A DNA stretch of 64,000 nucleotides, taken from Bathymodiolus brooksi (Eukaryota; Mollusca; Bivalvia; Mytilida; Modiolidae). The translations under genes were made by a program, and so were the position numbers. Shown one piece after another: positions 41,150-51,885 of the stretch. The notes beneath the pieces are model-generated. The model was not told the DNA's origin. It worked only from the letters and a program-made list of their open reading frames with translations, and did no database searches. The stretch is from NCBI GenBank assembly GCA_963680875.1, contig OY804579.1, forward strand, positions 22,181,804 to 22,245,803, given 5' to 3'. Positions within the stretch are counted from its first letter, which is position 1. Each line of letters opens with the position of its first letter.

Positions 41150-43555
41150 CAATAAAAAAATAAAAGAGAAAACAAATATCAGACTGACAGGAAATTATAT
41201 AATTCTTATTACTTTGGTATTTCACCCCCATAAAATAGTTAATACCTTGACAGTAGTGAAAACAGCACGTTGACATCCGAGAAAGGGGCCTCTGGGAATG
41301 ACTAACTGTATAAATATCTTTGGGGCAATTCCCCCTCCCACCCAAGAAAACAAGGCCTTATACTTTACAAAAAAATTGCATAGTGACATTTTCTATTTAT
41401 GAACGTTACAGTTAACTAAAATTCCAAAAACGCCTCATGTACAGTACACTCCGGTCAGGTTGGACATATCCCTCCCAAAATGTCCGACTCACTCCAGGGA
41501 AATGTCAGACAAATTTGAGCATCAACACCCTCTAACTCCGACTATTTGGTCGGACGTGAGAGCAAATATTTAAAGATTTTTTTTTACATTTCTCGAGGTG
41601 AACATGTCAAACATTTTGTGACCGATGTGTATTTGTAAGCGTACTTTCTTTCCGGTGTGTAGAATGTCCGGGTACGTAAATACCCTAGTGTATTTCTACC
41701 TTACACCATATTCGCGCCAGGAAAGGTAGCTTAAAGGTCAATATATAACTGAAATATTGTTGAAAAGTGACGTTTAAACACCCATAGCCTCATATAAATT
41801 ATTGCAATAAAATATCGATTAAGTAACGAAATCGATATAAATTATTTTCCAGTATATTTAGTATAAAAGGCTTGTTCTGCACGCTTACTGTGAGATGTAT
41901 TGCAACCGCCATTTTTTACTACAACCACGTGCGCATGCTCGTGTTTGATGGGAAAGCTATAGCTATATTTAGATATTTTGTGATAATAATTTTATATTGT
42001 AAATCGATCCACTCTGTGATTTTTTTCAACAAGATACATTTTTTATAGTATATATTTTATTATAAAATACAACATTGAACTGATTTTCGCTAACACTTCA
42101 ATCATTGAATATTGATTTTTTTCGGATGTTGAATATTTTTTCCCCAGAATTGCACCCCCTGTTAGTATACTTTTATTGCTTTATTTAAAAAAAAATAACG
42201 CCAAGAACATCGATGATACGAGTCTTCTTATTCAGAAATAAACCTACAGCAAAATAAAGGTATACTGTAAACAAAATCATCATTTTTATCTAGATTTATC
42301 GTCTGAAAAATACGGTACTCCTCTACTATACTAATTTGGATTAGGTGATGGGAATTAGGTGCCATCATCAAAATAAAGGTTAAAAAAATGTATTTTATGA
42401 TAATGATGGCTGATTAAAATTGTTTGTCATGCATTAGCTGTCAGTTGTAATATACAGGATGTAACCAATATACAGGAAGAGCCCCTACTGTGAAGCCATC
42501 TATTTCGAGATGCCATTCAATGAAAATAACAACCTAACCATATTGTTAAATAAGAATAAGAATTAGATAAGAAATTAAAATTTATAGAAGGCAAGGATTT
42601 ATATAATTAACACATTAAGTCACATTTCATTTATTTAGCTTGGGTCAGTTATCAATTAAAAAGACAAAAATGGTTTTAAAAAAAATCAGTCTAATAAGTA
42701 TTTACCTAAATAACGATATCATGACGTATAATAATTTCTCACCGTAAATGTATTTATTTTATTAAGATATTTATACACATATGCGAGAAAGAAATAAATA
42801 TAAATTTATTTTTTAAGTAAATTAGAATTATTTACCCGGGTTCGTTCGCCCTACATTTGGCAAACACGTAAAAGAGCAAACGCACCCGATATGTAAACCG
42901 GCAACTGTCTGCAGCAAGTGAAAGGGCCTTGGCATCGATTGTCGCGAGTACATAGGGACATATTAATATTCACTTCTAGTGCACTTAAAACATGGGTACT
43001 GCATGTTAATACATTTTATTCATGGATATTATTGTATATATCGCCCGTGACGGCCGTTAGCATATCTATACTTTCCGTTCTGTATATCACTCATTTACTT
43101 CAGCTTTACTAAGATACGCATGTTTCTTTATGCACGAATTTATTGGTTAGCAGAATTTGGGGACGTTTCCTGTTAACAGTTTAACTATCTGAGAGTGGAG
43201 ACTCTCACTCCGACATGGGAGGATTTTGTCGGACAATTTTAAGAGTGACACTCTCTTCAAGTGCGACAAAACTCTGTGTCCGACCTGAGAGTATGATTGT
43301 TGATACACTTGGAGGGATCTGTACACTGAATTTGATATATAAGTTTGACACCGCATTACTGATTATTTAAAAACTATACAACTTGCAGTTTTCTAAAAAA
43401 AAAATTAAAAAATCAATCGAAAACACGATTACAAATCAATTACAGAATTACCAAATCTAATTATGAGGGTTAAATGTTGGACTATATAGGTCATGTTCTT
43501 TATTTAGCTTGCAATTTTGAAACACGATAATTTAATAAAGAGTGAGTGGTGATCA
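41150..43555. other. Loop of the giant inverted repeat, right part
   Basis: No transposase or other domain recognised. A SINE-like 3' motif lies at about 41745-41785 (TATAACTGAAATATTGTTGA). Motifs such as GTCCGACTCACTCC (41484) and GTCGGACAATTTTAAGAGTG (43228) recur in this part and near position 140, suggesting a further dispersed repeat. The rest is AT-rich. Confidence 0.5.
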
Positions 43556-43890
43556 TTGTTATTTAACGCCAATGCAGCAATTTTTCAGCTATATCATGGC
43601 GAGAACATGTTAATTTTCAATGAAATGATGATGTCCGCTTTGTACTAGACCAATACGCTGGATTAAATTTTTATAGTGCTAGCTCACTGAAACAAGTCCA
43701 CGGATAGACATGTCGCCCTACTCGGACTCGTTATCCTGATTCTGAGCTAACCAGTCATTGCTCTTTCTCCTTAATGTTGGGTACTTAGCGGAGAAGCAAC
43801 AAATACCAAGTTTATAGTCTTTGATTTTGTCCTGACCGGGGCTTGAACCCACGATCTACCGCACTCGAGTATGAGTGATTTTTTTATCAA
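43556..43890 (-). repeat. SINE-like repeat, copy C, with tRNA-like B box on the - strand
   Basis: It contains the 3' motif in reverse (TTTAACGCCAATGCAGCAAT and TTTTCAGCTATATCATGG) and then, from 43678, GCTAGCTCACTGAAACAAGT through GGAGAAGCAACAAATACCAA to GGGGCTTGAACCCACGATCT. The complement GTGGGTTCAAGCCCC is a good tRNA B box. It is colinear with copies A and B. It lies inside the loop of the inverted-repeat element. Confidence 0.65.
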
Positions 43891-43940
43891 TTTTACAAAA
43901 GATCGATCGTTCTACCGACTCTTAATTCACTTATCTTTGC

Positions 43941-43943
<3 letters not shown>

Positions 43944-43975
<32 letters not shown>
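43944..43975. repeat. (TA)n microsatellite
   Basis: About 16 TA dinucleotides in a row. Probably unstable in length. Confidence 0.9.
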
Positions 43976-43976
<1 letters not shown>

Positions 43977-45747
43977 GCTTTACTTATTCCAAGGGACTGA
44001 AATGTTTAACTTTGCTCATAATCGAAACATACACTTGTTAAAATTTCTCAATTTATTATTTGTAAACATCAAATATCATTTATACTTTGTTTATTTTTAA
44101 TACCCTACATATATATATAATTATCAGGGAGAACGGACCCGAAACCCGACTAATGCAGATAAAAAAAAATTCCACATAAAAAACGTCATCCAACTGGAAA
44201 TCTCCAAAAATGAAAATAGTCGAAAAATTAGAGAAATTATATTAACTAAAAGGGAAATAAAAAATAACTGATAAAAACGCAACAGAAAATAATAATAACA
44301 AAAACTGAATGGAAGGTTATAACAAAATAACATAAAACAAACTATTTAATATTTTGATACCTTTTCTTGAAATATCTGTAAAATAAAAGAAATATATGCA
44401 GTTTCCCGAAAAAGCACTAAAGACAATTATACTTAAGCATTAAAAATAAAAAGCAAACATGGTTTTAAATAAACACAGATAATTAATAGCTACAATAATT
44501 ACACTATGTGATATACTTTAACTCACTTGATCGGGTCATGATCATTCTACCATATTTTGTCTGCGATTTCGTGCAGTACAAAAACCGGTAGTAAAAAAAA
44601 ACCACAGCGTAATATCCAAACAAACGCCAGGATTAATACAACATTCTTCATTATAACTTGATAGCATATATATATTCATTAAAATAGTCTGTTAAATTTA
44701 AAACTCGACCTGGGAGAAATGTGTATTCGGTTTTTATTTTCTGTCAACAGGCCGTCGATACATATACACATACATATACACGTACGCACCTGCAAAAATC
44801 AATAATTATATTCTGTTGTCTATACAAATGAAAGGGTTAGCAATTAACTTGTAAAAGAAATTGTTTTGTTAGTGAAAACAGTTGTTAGTACACTATACAG
44901 AAATAAAGATAATTAAAGTTTAATGAAAAAAGAACTAAAAATTATAAGATAAAAACTAACTTGCGGTATAACACAAAACAAGCGATTTTATATTTTGATA
45001 CCTTTTCTTGAAATGTCTAAAAAAAAAAAATATACATATTAATATACTGCAGCTAAAATATATAACTTACCTGTGTGCTATATATAGCTCTCACGATCGA
45101 TCACTACACAAACATGTTGTAATGTAAATATTGTATTTGTGTATCTGTTATTTATTTGTCATGTATGTGTTGTGTTGTATTTTTATATGTAACTTCTCTA
45201 TACCATTGTAATGTATGGTTTATTTGAGAATAAAGAGTCTTAGGTCTTAGGAAAACATAGAAGGAATTTTTATTTCAACATTCATCATTTAATTCATGAA
45301 AATTAAACCGGCTGTTAAACTCGATCTTGGTGAAATGTGTAAATTACGTTTATTATTTTTTGTCAGCCGTGAATACTTGATTGCATATATATATATTCAT
45401 TAATACAGACTCGATCTTTGGCAAAATATGTATTCCGTTTTCATTTGTTGCGAATTCGTTTTTTTTACTTCTGCCAACGGTAAACACACTATTTCATTTT
45501 AAACATATTTTATTCATAAATACACTATAGCTGTCGATACATAACTAAATGAAAACAAACATCCAATTTTTCTCAACTCGATCGCGTATATATATACGTA
45601 CCCATCCGTAAAAAATCGATAAATGTACAAACATCTATATATATATATATGTACCATCTACACACGCTTATACACATGTCTTACGTCTATCCCTAGATTT
45701 TCCTTACGAGACAAGGTAACACTACGACTATTGAAGCTCCTTTTTTA

Positions 45748-45845
45748 GGGAGTGGATGTAGTCGAGTGGTCTAGGGCGCTGGACGTAAGGCTAAGCGAAT
45801 GGTGCTGCAGTGTATCAATGGTGTGGGTTCAAATCCTGTCGAGGG
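45748..45845 (+). ncRNA. tRNA-derived Pol III promoter region (copy 1)
   Basis: GTAGTCGAGTGGTCTAGGGC fits an A box, and GTGGGTTCAAATCCTGTCGA contains a B box (GGTTCAAATCC). The long spacing between the boxes suggests descent from a tRNA with a long variable arm (Ser or Leu type). A proper anticodon stem and 3' acceptor pairing are not evident, so it is a SINE head rather than a functional tRNA gene. Confidence 0.65.
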
Positions 45846-46216
45846 AAGAACAAAAATTTGACAGCTCTAAAATCTAATTCTAACACTGTTTGGTTTAATT
45901 TTCAGACGTATATAATATTTAGTATTAACCTAGTATCCTTTAAAGTAACTTTGAGATCCAGTGGGACAGATATATTGTATGGTTGTCACTTGCTTCTAGA
46001 CGTTTGTATAATATACTTTATTTCCTGTGACTGTATAATGAATTCTTCATTATCCTATACAATATATTAAAAATTGCTGAGTTAGATTGCTGTCAAATTA
46101 TAATATTAAAAGTATATATGTACCATCTACACACGCTTATACACATGTCTTACGTCTATCCCTAGATTTTCCTTACGAGACAAGGTAACACTACGACTAT
46201 TGAAGCTCCTTTATTA

Positions 46217-46314
46217 GGGAGTGGATGTAGTCGAGTGGTCTAGGGCGCTGGACGTAAGGCTAAGCGAATGGTGCTGCAGTGTATCAATGGTGTGGGTTCA
46301 AATCCCGTCGAGGG
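46217..46314 (+). ncRNA. tRNA-derived Pol III promoter region (copy 2)
   Basis: Same as the copy 469 bp upstream, with GGTTCAAATCCCGTCGAGGG at the B box. It preserves the consensus better (CCCG in place of CCTG), so it may be the more intact member. Confidence 0.65.
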
Positions 46315-46643
46315 AAGAACAAAAATTTGACCGCTCTAAAATCTAATTCTAACACTGTTTGGTTTAATTTTCAGACGTATATATATATATATATATTTTT
46401 AAAGATTATCGATTAAATCCTGCCAAATAAAGTATGAAATTGAACTACGAAGTAATAATTTACCGATACAGGTTATAATCTCTCGATGCATGTATAAATC
46501 TCTCGATTTGAATCTAATCTCCATTATTGTGTATTAATCCCTACATTTCACATGGAATCTCTGCTGAAAAGTACGAATAATTAGCACTTCCTGATGGAAA
46601 TTAATATACAGCCAAGGAAATTAGGATTTTGATGTCCCTAGTG

Positions 46644-48367
46644 AAATATTTCTTGGTTATATATCATAATTTTATGAATATTATTGAATAGAAGTATTGG
46701 GAGTTGTGGTATTTATAGAAAACGACAGCTGACGAACATCGTTTTGTATTTTCGTTTACTTACGACAAATATGATATATTTAAACATGTTTTTAGAGGAA
46801 TGTATATTTTGCCAACTACAGTGTATAACTTTCTATCTTTTTTGCTTTATGTACAGTGTTTTGTGCATGCTAATTTTTCGTTCTATTCTTCTTTTAATTT
46901 TGCCTGCTTTTGTCAGTGAGTAAAGGTAAGTGATGATACATGGTAAAATGGGAAATTAACGATTGGAAAATTTGGGCTGTTTTATTTACAATCATATATT
47001 TTCTAAAGAATTCTGTTCTATCAAGCATATCAAGCATATCTTATATGGTTGCCTACAGTTTAAGAATAATCTGGAGAGGTATTTGGTGGTAAACTGTTTA
47101 ACATAATTCTATTAATATTCAAGGTTATTGTCTTTTATCCAATCCAATTGTTAATTTTCAAGCTAAGTATCAATATATATATATATATATAAATATAAAT
47201 ATATATACCAGAGTTCGAAAATTAATTATGAAGATTTGATAAAGAGCTGTTAATTACTTTGATGACAATTACAATGATAAAACCTCTTTATCAAAGGATC
47301 CATTATAATATATGGAAATGTAATTACTACATTTCTGTATTGGCGTTGACTTCCAACACTGTGTTTATAATGGTATAAACATGCTATGATACGATGTAAT
47401 TAATACTTCACACAAATCTATTTCTGCTGCATAATGATATGGCATACTATTAAAGTCAACTTATTCAAATTTTCGTTGAAATAAAAATAATTATCCTTAC
47501 AAGTATAAAAAGGTTTTCTTATTGTTGGAAAATATATTCTTTTCTGGAAATTGGTAAACCATGATGAAGTAAAAATGCCTTGCAGTTAGTTAATTGAAGT
47601 ATTTTCTGATAACATGGACATTTTTATGTAGAATGTTATGCTAAAAAAGGTGTTGAACAGAAATACAAGGTTTTCTCTTTTATAAAACAGCACTTTATGT
47701 TCTCACATTTAGTTGAGAAAACAGTTATAGACTTGCAAGACCATGTACACAATTTATCTCCACTATTTGTTTTGTGAAATTTAAGTCTTAGAGCTAGGAA
47801 TAAGTTTCTTACCCACAGACTTTCAAATCTTTTAATAGTAATTAGAATAAGCCTAAAAACAGTGGTGTTGACAATAGAAAAAAATAGATTGTATATAAAA
47901 CTGTCTGGGTGTACCTGGATATTTATGTAGTATTTGAAGCATGATTCCTCGAGTTCTCTCCTTCTTCTATTTTAAGACATTGATAGTCATCCCTTGATAC
48001 TTGTGTTTTTTTAAATTGCAAGTTATTGTTTTTTGCATGACAGCTTATTTTCCCCCAAGATTTAAGGTAGATTTTTATAGTTGTTAGTAGGTTGAATGAC
48101 ATCAGTTTAATCTTTTAAAAGACTTGTTTTGTTAATCATGTGAGAATTTAAACAAAAAACATGGACAGGTTACAAAATATATGTTAGGACTTATTGATCT
48201 TCTAAATATAAATAATATTGAGAGGAATATTACCATTGTTTACTTGAGTTATCCTAGCTTTATGTGCGGTTGTATGTATGTCAGTGTACGTGGGATGATA
48301 TTTATTATAAAGACACGAAAGCAAAAGAGAAAATAGATACCTGATAACTGTGTTGTCCTTAAAATAG
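46644..48367 (+). other. Intron, unique, upstream of the cassette exon
   Basis: No clear exon. At 46911-46928 a strong acceptor-like stretch (CTGCTTTTGTCAG) is followed after nine bases by GTAAGT, a possible but unsupported 9-nt microexon. (TA)n tracts occur near 47173. No repeat family is recognised. Confidence 0.5.
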
Positions 48368-48430
48368 GTAACCTGACTCCCGGTGGTTCGGGAGGTAACT
48401 CACCAAAGAGTAGTATAGCCTCATCAACAG
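48368..48430 (+). CDS. CaMKII: CaMKII alternative linker (cassette) exon
   Basis: 63 bp, phase 1 at both ends. Joined to the 20429 exon it encodes S-NLTPGGSGGNSPKSSIASST-G. The acceptor AAAATAG ends at 48367 and the donor GTATGT starts at 48431. A Gly/Ser-rich segment with an SPKSS potential phosphorylation site is what one expects of the variable linker between the regulatory segment and the hub, where CaMKII isoforms differ. Because the length is 3 x 21 and the phases match, skipping it joins NFS-S directly to RSLMVKK. The sequence itself is not conserved enough to prove use. Confidence 0.8.
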
Positions 48431-48667
48431 GTATGTGTATGGCGTTTTACATGTTTGATTCCAGTATGTATGCCTTTTGTAAACTGATATTTCAAGAGAT
48501 TGATTCCTAGTAGTAACTTCTTACTCTTATATTATTTGTTTCATAAAGAACATTTTTTTGTGGAATTGAAAAAAATATATTGTAAAGACACGCACTTATT
48601 ATAAGTGATCCTTCTACATTAGTTACACACAGGCTATGTTATTATTATTTGTCTATTATAAATGTGC

Positions 48668-49552
48668 GATATGTGATGACTGATCTATTACTTATGTATG
48701 ATATCTGATCTATTACACGTATGATGACTGATATATTACACATGTATGATATCTGATGACTGATCTATTACACATGTATGATATCTGATGACTGATCTAT
48801 TACACATGTATGATGACTGATATATTACACATGTATGATATCTGATGACTGATCTATTACACATGTACGATATCTGATGACTGATCTATTACACATGTAT
48901 AATATCTGATGACTGATCTATTACATATGTATGATATCTGATGACTGATCTATTACAAATGTATGATATCTGATGACTGATCTATTACACATGTATGATA
49001 TCTGATGACTGATCTATTACACATGTATGATATCTGGTGACTGATCTATTACATATGTATGATGACTGATCTATTACACATGTATGATGACTGATATATT
49101 ACACATGTATGATATCTGATGACTGATCTATTACACATGTATGATATCTGATGACTGATCTATTACACATGTATAATATCTGATGACTGATCTATTACAC
49201 ATGTATGATATCTGATGACTGATCTATTACACATGTATGATATCTGATGACATCTATTACTCATGTATGATATCTGATGACTGATCTATTACACATGTAC
49301 GATATCTGATGACTGATCTATTACACATGTATGATATCTGATGACTGATCTATTACACATGTATGATATCTGATGACTGATCTATTACACATATATGATA
49401 TCTGATGACTGATCTATTACACATGTATGATATCTGATGACTGATCTATTACACATGTATGATATCTGATGACTGATCTATTACACATGTATGATATCTG
49501 ATGACTGATCTATTACACATGTATGATATCTGATGACTAATCTATTACACAT
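48668..49552 (+). repeat. 32-bp satellite, left block
   Basis: The consensus unit reads ATGATATCTGATGACTGATC then TATTACACATGT (32 bp). About 28 copies, with shortened variants that lack GATATCTG. It is interrupted at 49552 by an inserted retroelement and resumes at 50531 in the same register. Confidence 0.95.
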
Positions 49553-50165
49553 ACCAATGGGTACGAATTGTGCCCCTCTTCTAGCCGATTTATTTTTATA
49601 CTCATACGAGTCGGAGTTTCTTCAAAAGCTTGTAAAAGATAAGAAGATTCATGAGGCTAGAGCCTTTAATTTCACATACAGGTATATTGATGACGTTTTA
49701 TCTATCAATAATTCTAGATTTGCAGAATTTCTTCCATTGATATATCCTCCAGAGCTGGAAGTTAAAGAGACCACCGATACAGCTTCGTCCGCATCATTTT
49801 TGGACTTATACCTCGAATTTGACGACAGTGGTCAACTCAGTACTAAAATTTATGATAAGCGGGACGACTTCAATTTTAAAATCATAAATTTTCCAAACAT
49901 GTGCAGCAATATACCAGCTTCTCCTGCATATGGTGTTTACATCTCGCAATTGATTCGCTATGCAAGGGCCAGTAGCAATTATTCTGATTTCCTGAAACGT
50001 CATCTTCATCTGAGAAACAGGCTACTGGACCAGGGCTATAAAAAGATTCGCCTTATTCGATCTCTTAAAAAGTTTATATTCCGATACCAATATCTTGTCG
50101 AAATATATTCCGTCTCTGCAGAAATAATTATAAGCGATGCATTTTCATATAGTGAAAATGTATAA
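49533..50165 (+). pseudogene. Reverse transcriptase, C-terminal part, YIDD type
   Basis: The frame opens by chance in the satellite (MTNLLH). The element proper starts at about IPMGTNCAPLLADLFLYSYE, the RT motif with a PMG core. It is followed by FTYRYIDDVLSINN, which carries the catalytic YIDD box, and SFLDLYLEFDDSGQLSTKIY, the motif after it. The C-terminal part (RYARASSNYSDFLKRHLHLR) resembles an RT thumb. There is no ribonuclease H, integrase or GIY-YIG endonuclease. The layout fits a Penelope-like or related non-LTR RT, but the clade cannot be fixed from this piece. The fingers, with the first catalytic Asp, are missing, so it cannot be active. Confidence 0.85.
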
Positions 50166-50530
50166 AGATAAAGAAGTCCAAAATGTCAAGAATTTTTTTG
50201 TCAATGTGTGACGTAAAAGTATTTTTGACATTTACGTCACCGAATATGGTACTGCTTTGACAACTATTTTACCTATTTTGTTCCTGTATTTAAATACTGT
50301 TACAGTGACAGCCGGAACCTTTGAACCGTAATGAGAGCGGGAGGTTTGGCGCCTTAAAATCTGATTCAACCCACCATTTCTTTAGAAATGCCTGTACCAA
50401 GTCAAGGTCATTACGGTTTTCACAGTTTTCCGGTTGTTGACTGATTTTGTCTGTTTATATAATTATGAGTTTTGACTTTCCCTGTATAAGATTGTTCGGA
50501 GTTCGGTAATTTTGTTATTACCTTTATTAT
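49553..50530 (+). mobile_element. 5'-truncated retroelement inserted in the 32-bp satellite
   Basis: 978 bp. The satellite stops after TATTACACAT and resumes with GTATGATATC, so deleting the insert restores the unit exactly (an AT at 50529-50530 could be a 2-bp duplication). It contains the 3' part of a reverse transcriptase gene and about 365 bp of 3' non-coding sequence (with GACATTTACGTCACCG and TTTGGCGCCTTAAAAT). The 5' start lies within the RT domain, as expected for a dead-on-arrival copy. The end is not a poly-A tail. Confidence 0.85.
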
Positions 50531-51240
50531 GTATGATATCTGATGACTGGTCTATTACACATGTATGATATCTGATGACTGATCTATTACAAATGTATGA
50601 TACCTGATGACTGATCTATTACACATGTATGATATCTGATGACTGATCTACTACACATGTATAATATCTGATGACTGATCTATTACACATGTATGATATC
50701 TGATGACTGATCTATTACACATGTATGATATCTGATGACTGATCTATTACACATGTATGATAGCTGATGACTAATATATTACACATGTATGATGACTGAT
50801 ATATTACACATGTATGATATCTGATGACTGATCTATTACACATGTATGATATCTTATGACTGATCTATTACACATGTATGATATCTGATGACTGATCTAT
50901 TACACATATCTGATGACTGATCTATTACACATGTATGATATCTGATGACTGATCTATTACACATGTATGATATCTGATGACTAATCTATTACACATGTAT
51001 GATGACTGATATAGTACACATGTATGATATCTGATCTATTACACATGTATGATATCTGATGACTGATCTATTACACATGTATGATATCTGATGACTGATA
51101 TAGTACACATGTATGATATCTGATGACTCATCTACTACACATGTATGATATCTGATGACTGATCTATTACACATATATGATATCTGATGACTGATCTATT
51201 ACACATGTATGATGTGTGATTAATGATCTATTACACATGT
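50531..51240 (+). repeat. 32-bp satellite, right block
   Basis: Continuation of the 48668-49552 array, with more variants (TGATAGCTGATGACTAATAT, TATCTTATGACTG, shortened units). About 22 copies. Short - strand frames that read it, such as the one at 50989-51174, are artefacts. Confidence 0.95.
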
Positions 51241-51885
51241 ACACAATTGTTTTGGTTTGGATCTGAAAACAAGATGGTGTCTACCACAGAGCATAAGACC
51301 CTATATGACAAATGATTTTCTTTTCTGACAATTCACAATCTAAGATGGCCACCATCATGTTGCAAAAAGTTGATATTGGCACAATAATGACAGTAGTTGT
51401 TAGATAACTTCACTCATTTTGCTTTCTTGTTGATAACCCCTGCAACTGGGAAATAAAGTTCTGTACACCAAGTAACATCTAGATAACAAAGATGTCCAGT
51501 AGTGTTCGTTGACAGAAGTAGAGTGCTGAATTGTAGAACAACCATGTTGTTCCTGTACTGTACTTTGTGTCTCTGTGTAAAGTTAAATAGTCTCTCATGT
51601 TCATTTACATCCATATCTTTGTTTTCTAATTAATGGGAAAATGTAATAATAATATCATATTAGATCCAATAAACCTGAACTGATTATTAATGATCATATG
51701 ATAATAAATAGTTAATTTATAGCCTTGAAGCAGACTGATAGAATCCTGTTACAAATCAGTAGCTTTAATGTATATGGAATTGTGTTTTTTTATGGAGATA
51801 GGATGTCTACCATTGTCAGTGTCATAATTGATCCAATCATATTGTATACAATCCTGTCTATCATGGCTGAAGATTGTCAGTTGGA
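51241..51885 (+). other. Intron between satellites, no gene
   Basis: Non-coding. AATCTAAGATGGCCACCATC near 51340 is a phrase common in the hairpin-headed repeats, so a small fragment of such a repeat may be present. Nothing else is seen. Confidence 0.5.

Larger units (their letters stand above)
45651..46382 (+). mobile_element. Paired 263-bp direct repeats with a tRNA-like promoter, 206-bp spacer
   Basis: The segment starting GTACCATCTACACACGCTTA occurs at 45651-45913 and again at 46120-46382. The copies are nearly identical; differences seen are TTTTTTA/TTTATTA, CCTG/CCCG and ACAG/ACCG. Each contains a tRNA-like stretch. The unit between them (45914-46119) is AT-rich and non-coding. The block sits in a (TA)n tract of the inverted repeat's right arm. 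It could be two SINEs at one site, a tandem duplication, or a very small LTR-like element with a tRNA promoter inside the terminal repeats. Confidence 0.65.
38351..46643. mobile_element. 8.3-kb element with ~1.2-kb inverted arms and CACTA-like ends
   Basis: The left arm (38351 to about 39545) and right arm (about 44280-46643) are inverted copies, colinear apart from insertions in the right arm at about 44344-44690, 45115-45250 and 45651-46382. The left end reads CGCTAGGGACATCAAAATCC. The right end read in reverse is CACTAGGGACATCAAAATCC. AAA flanks both ends (38348-38350 and 46644-46646), a possible 3-bp target duplication. CACTA termini with 2-3 bp duplications suggest the CMC/EnSpm superfamily, although arms this long are unusual. 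Subterminal ATCGAGAGATT motifs repeat near 38489 and 38509. No transposase is seen in the loop, so it is non-autonomous. The alternative is an inverted duplication unrelated to CACTA elements. Confidence 0.6.
44280..46643 (-). repeat. Right arm of the giant inverted repeat, with three insertions
   Basis: Complementary to 38351-39545. Extra material relative to the left arm: about 44344-44690, which begins with a partial copy (TTTTGATACCTTTTCTTGAA) of arm sequence at 44994 and so is a local duplication; about 45115-45250, ending AATAAAGAGTCTTAGGTCTT; and 45651-46382, a direct-repeat pair inserted into the (TA)n tract. Without these the two arms are about the same length (roughly 1.2 kb). Confidence 0.75.

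Noticed and set aside
45748..46314. Functional tRNA genes
   Set aside because: A and B boxes are present but acceptor-stem pairing and a clear anticodon loop are not, and both copies are part of a longer dispersed repeat.
38351..46643. LTR retrotransposon
   Set aside because: The long terminal similarity is inverted, not direct, and there is no gag, pol or primer-binding site.
48668..51240. CRISPR array
   Set aside because: The 32-bp units are contiguous and without unique spacers, and the genome is eukaryotic. It is a satellite.
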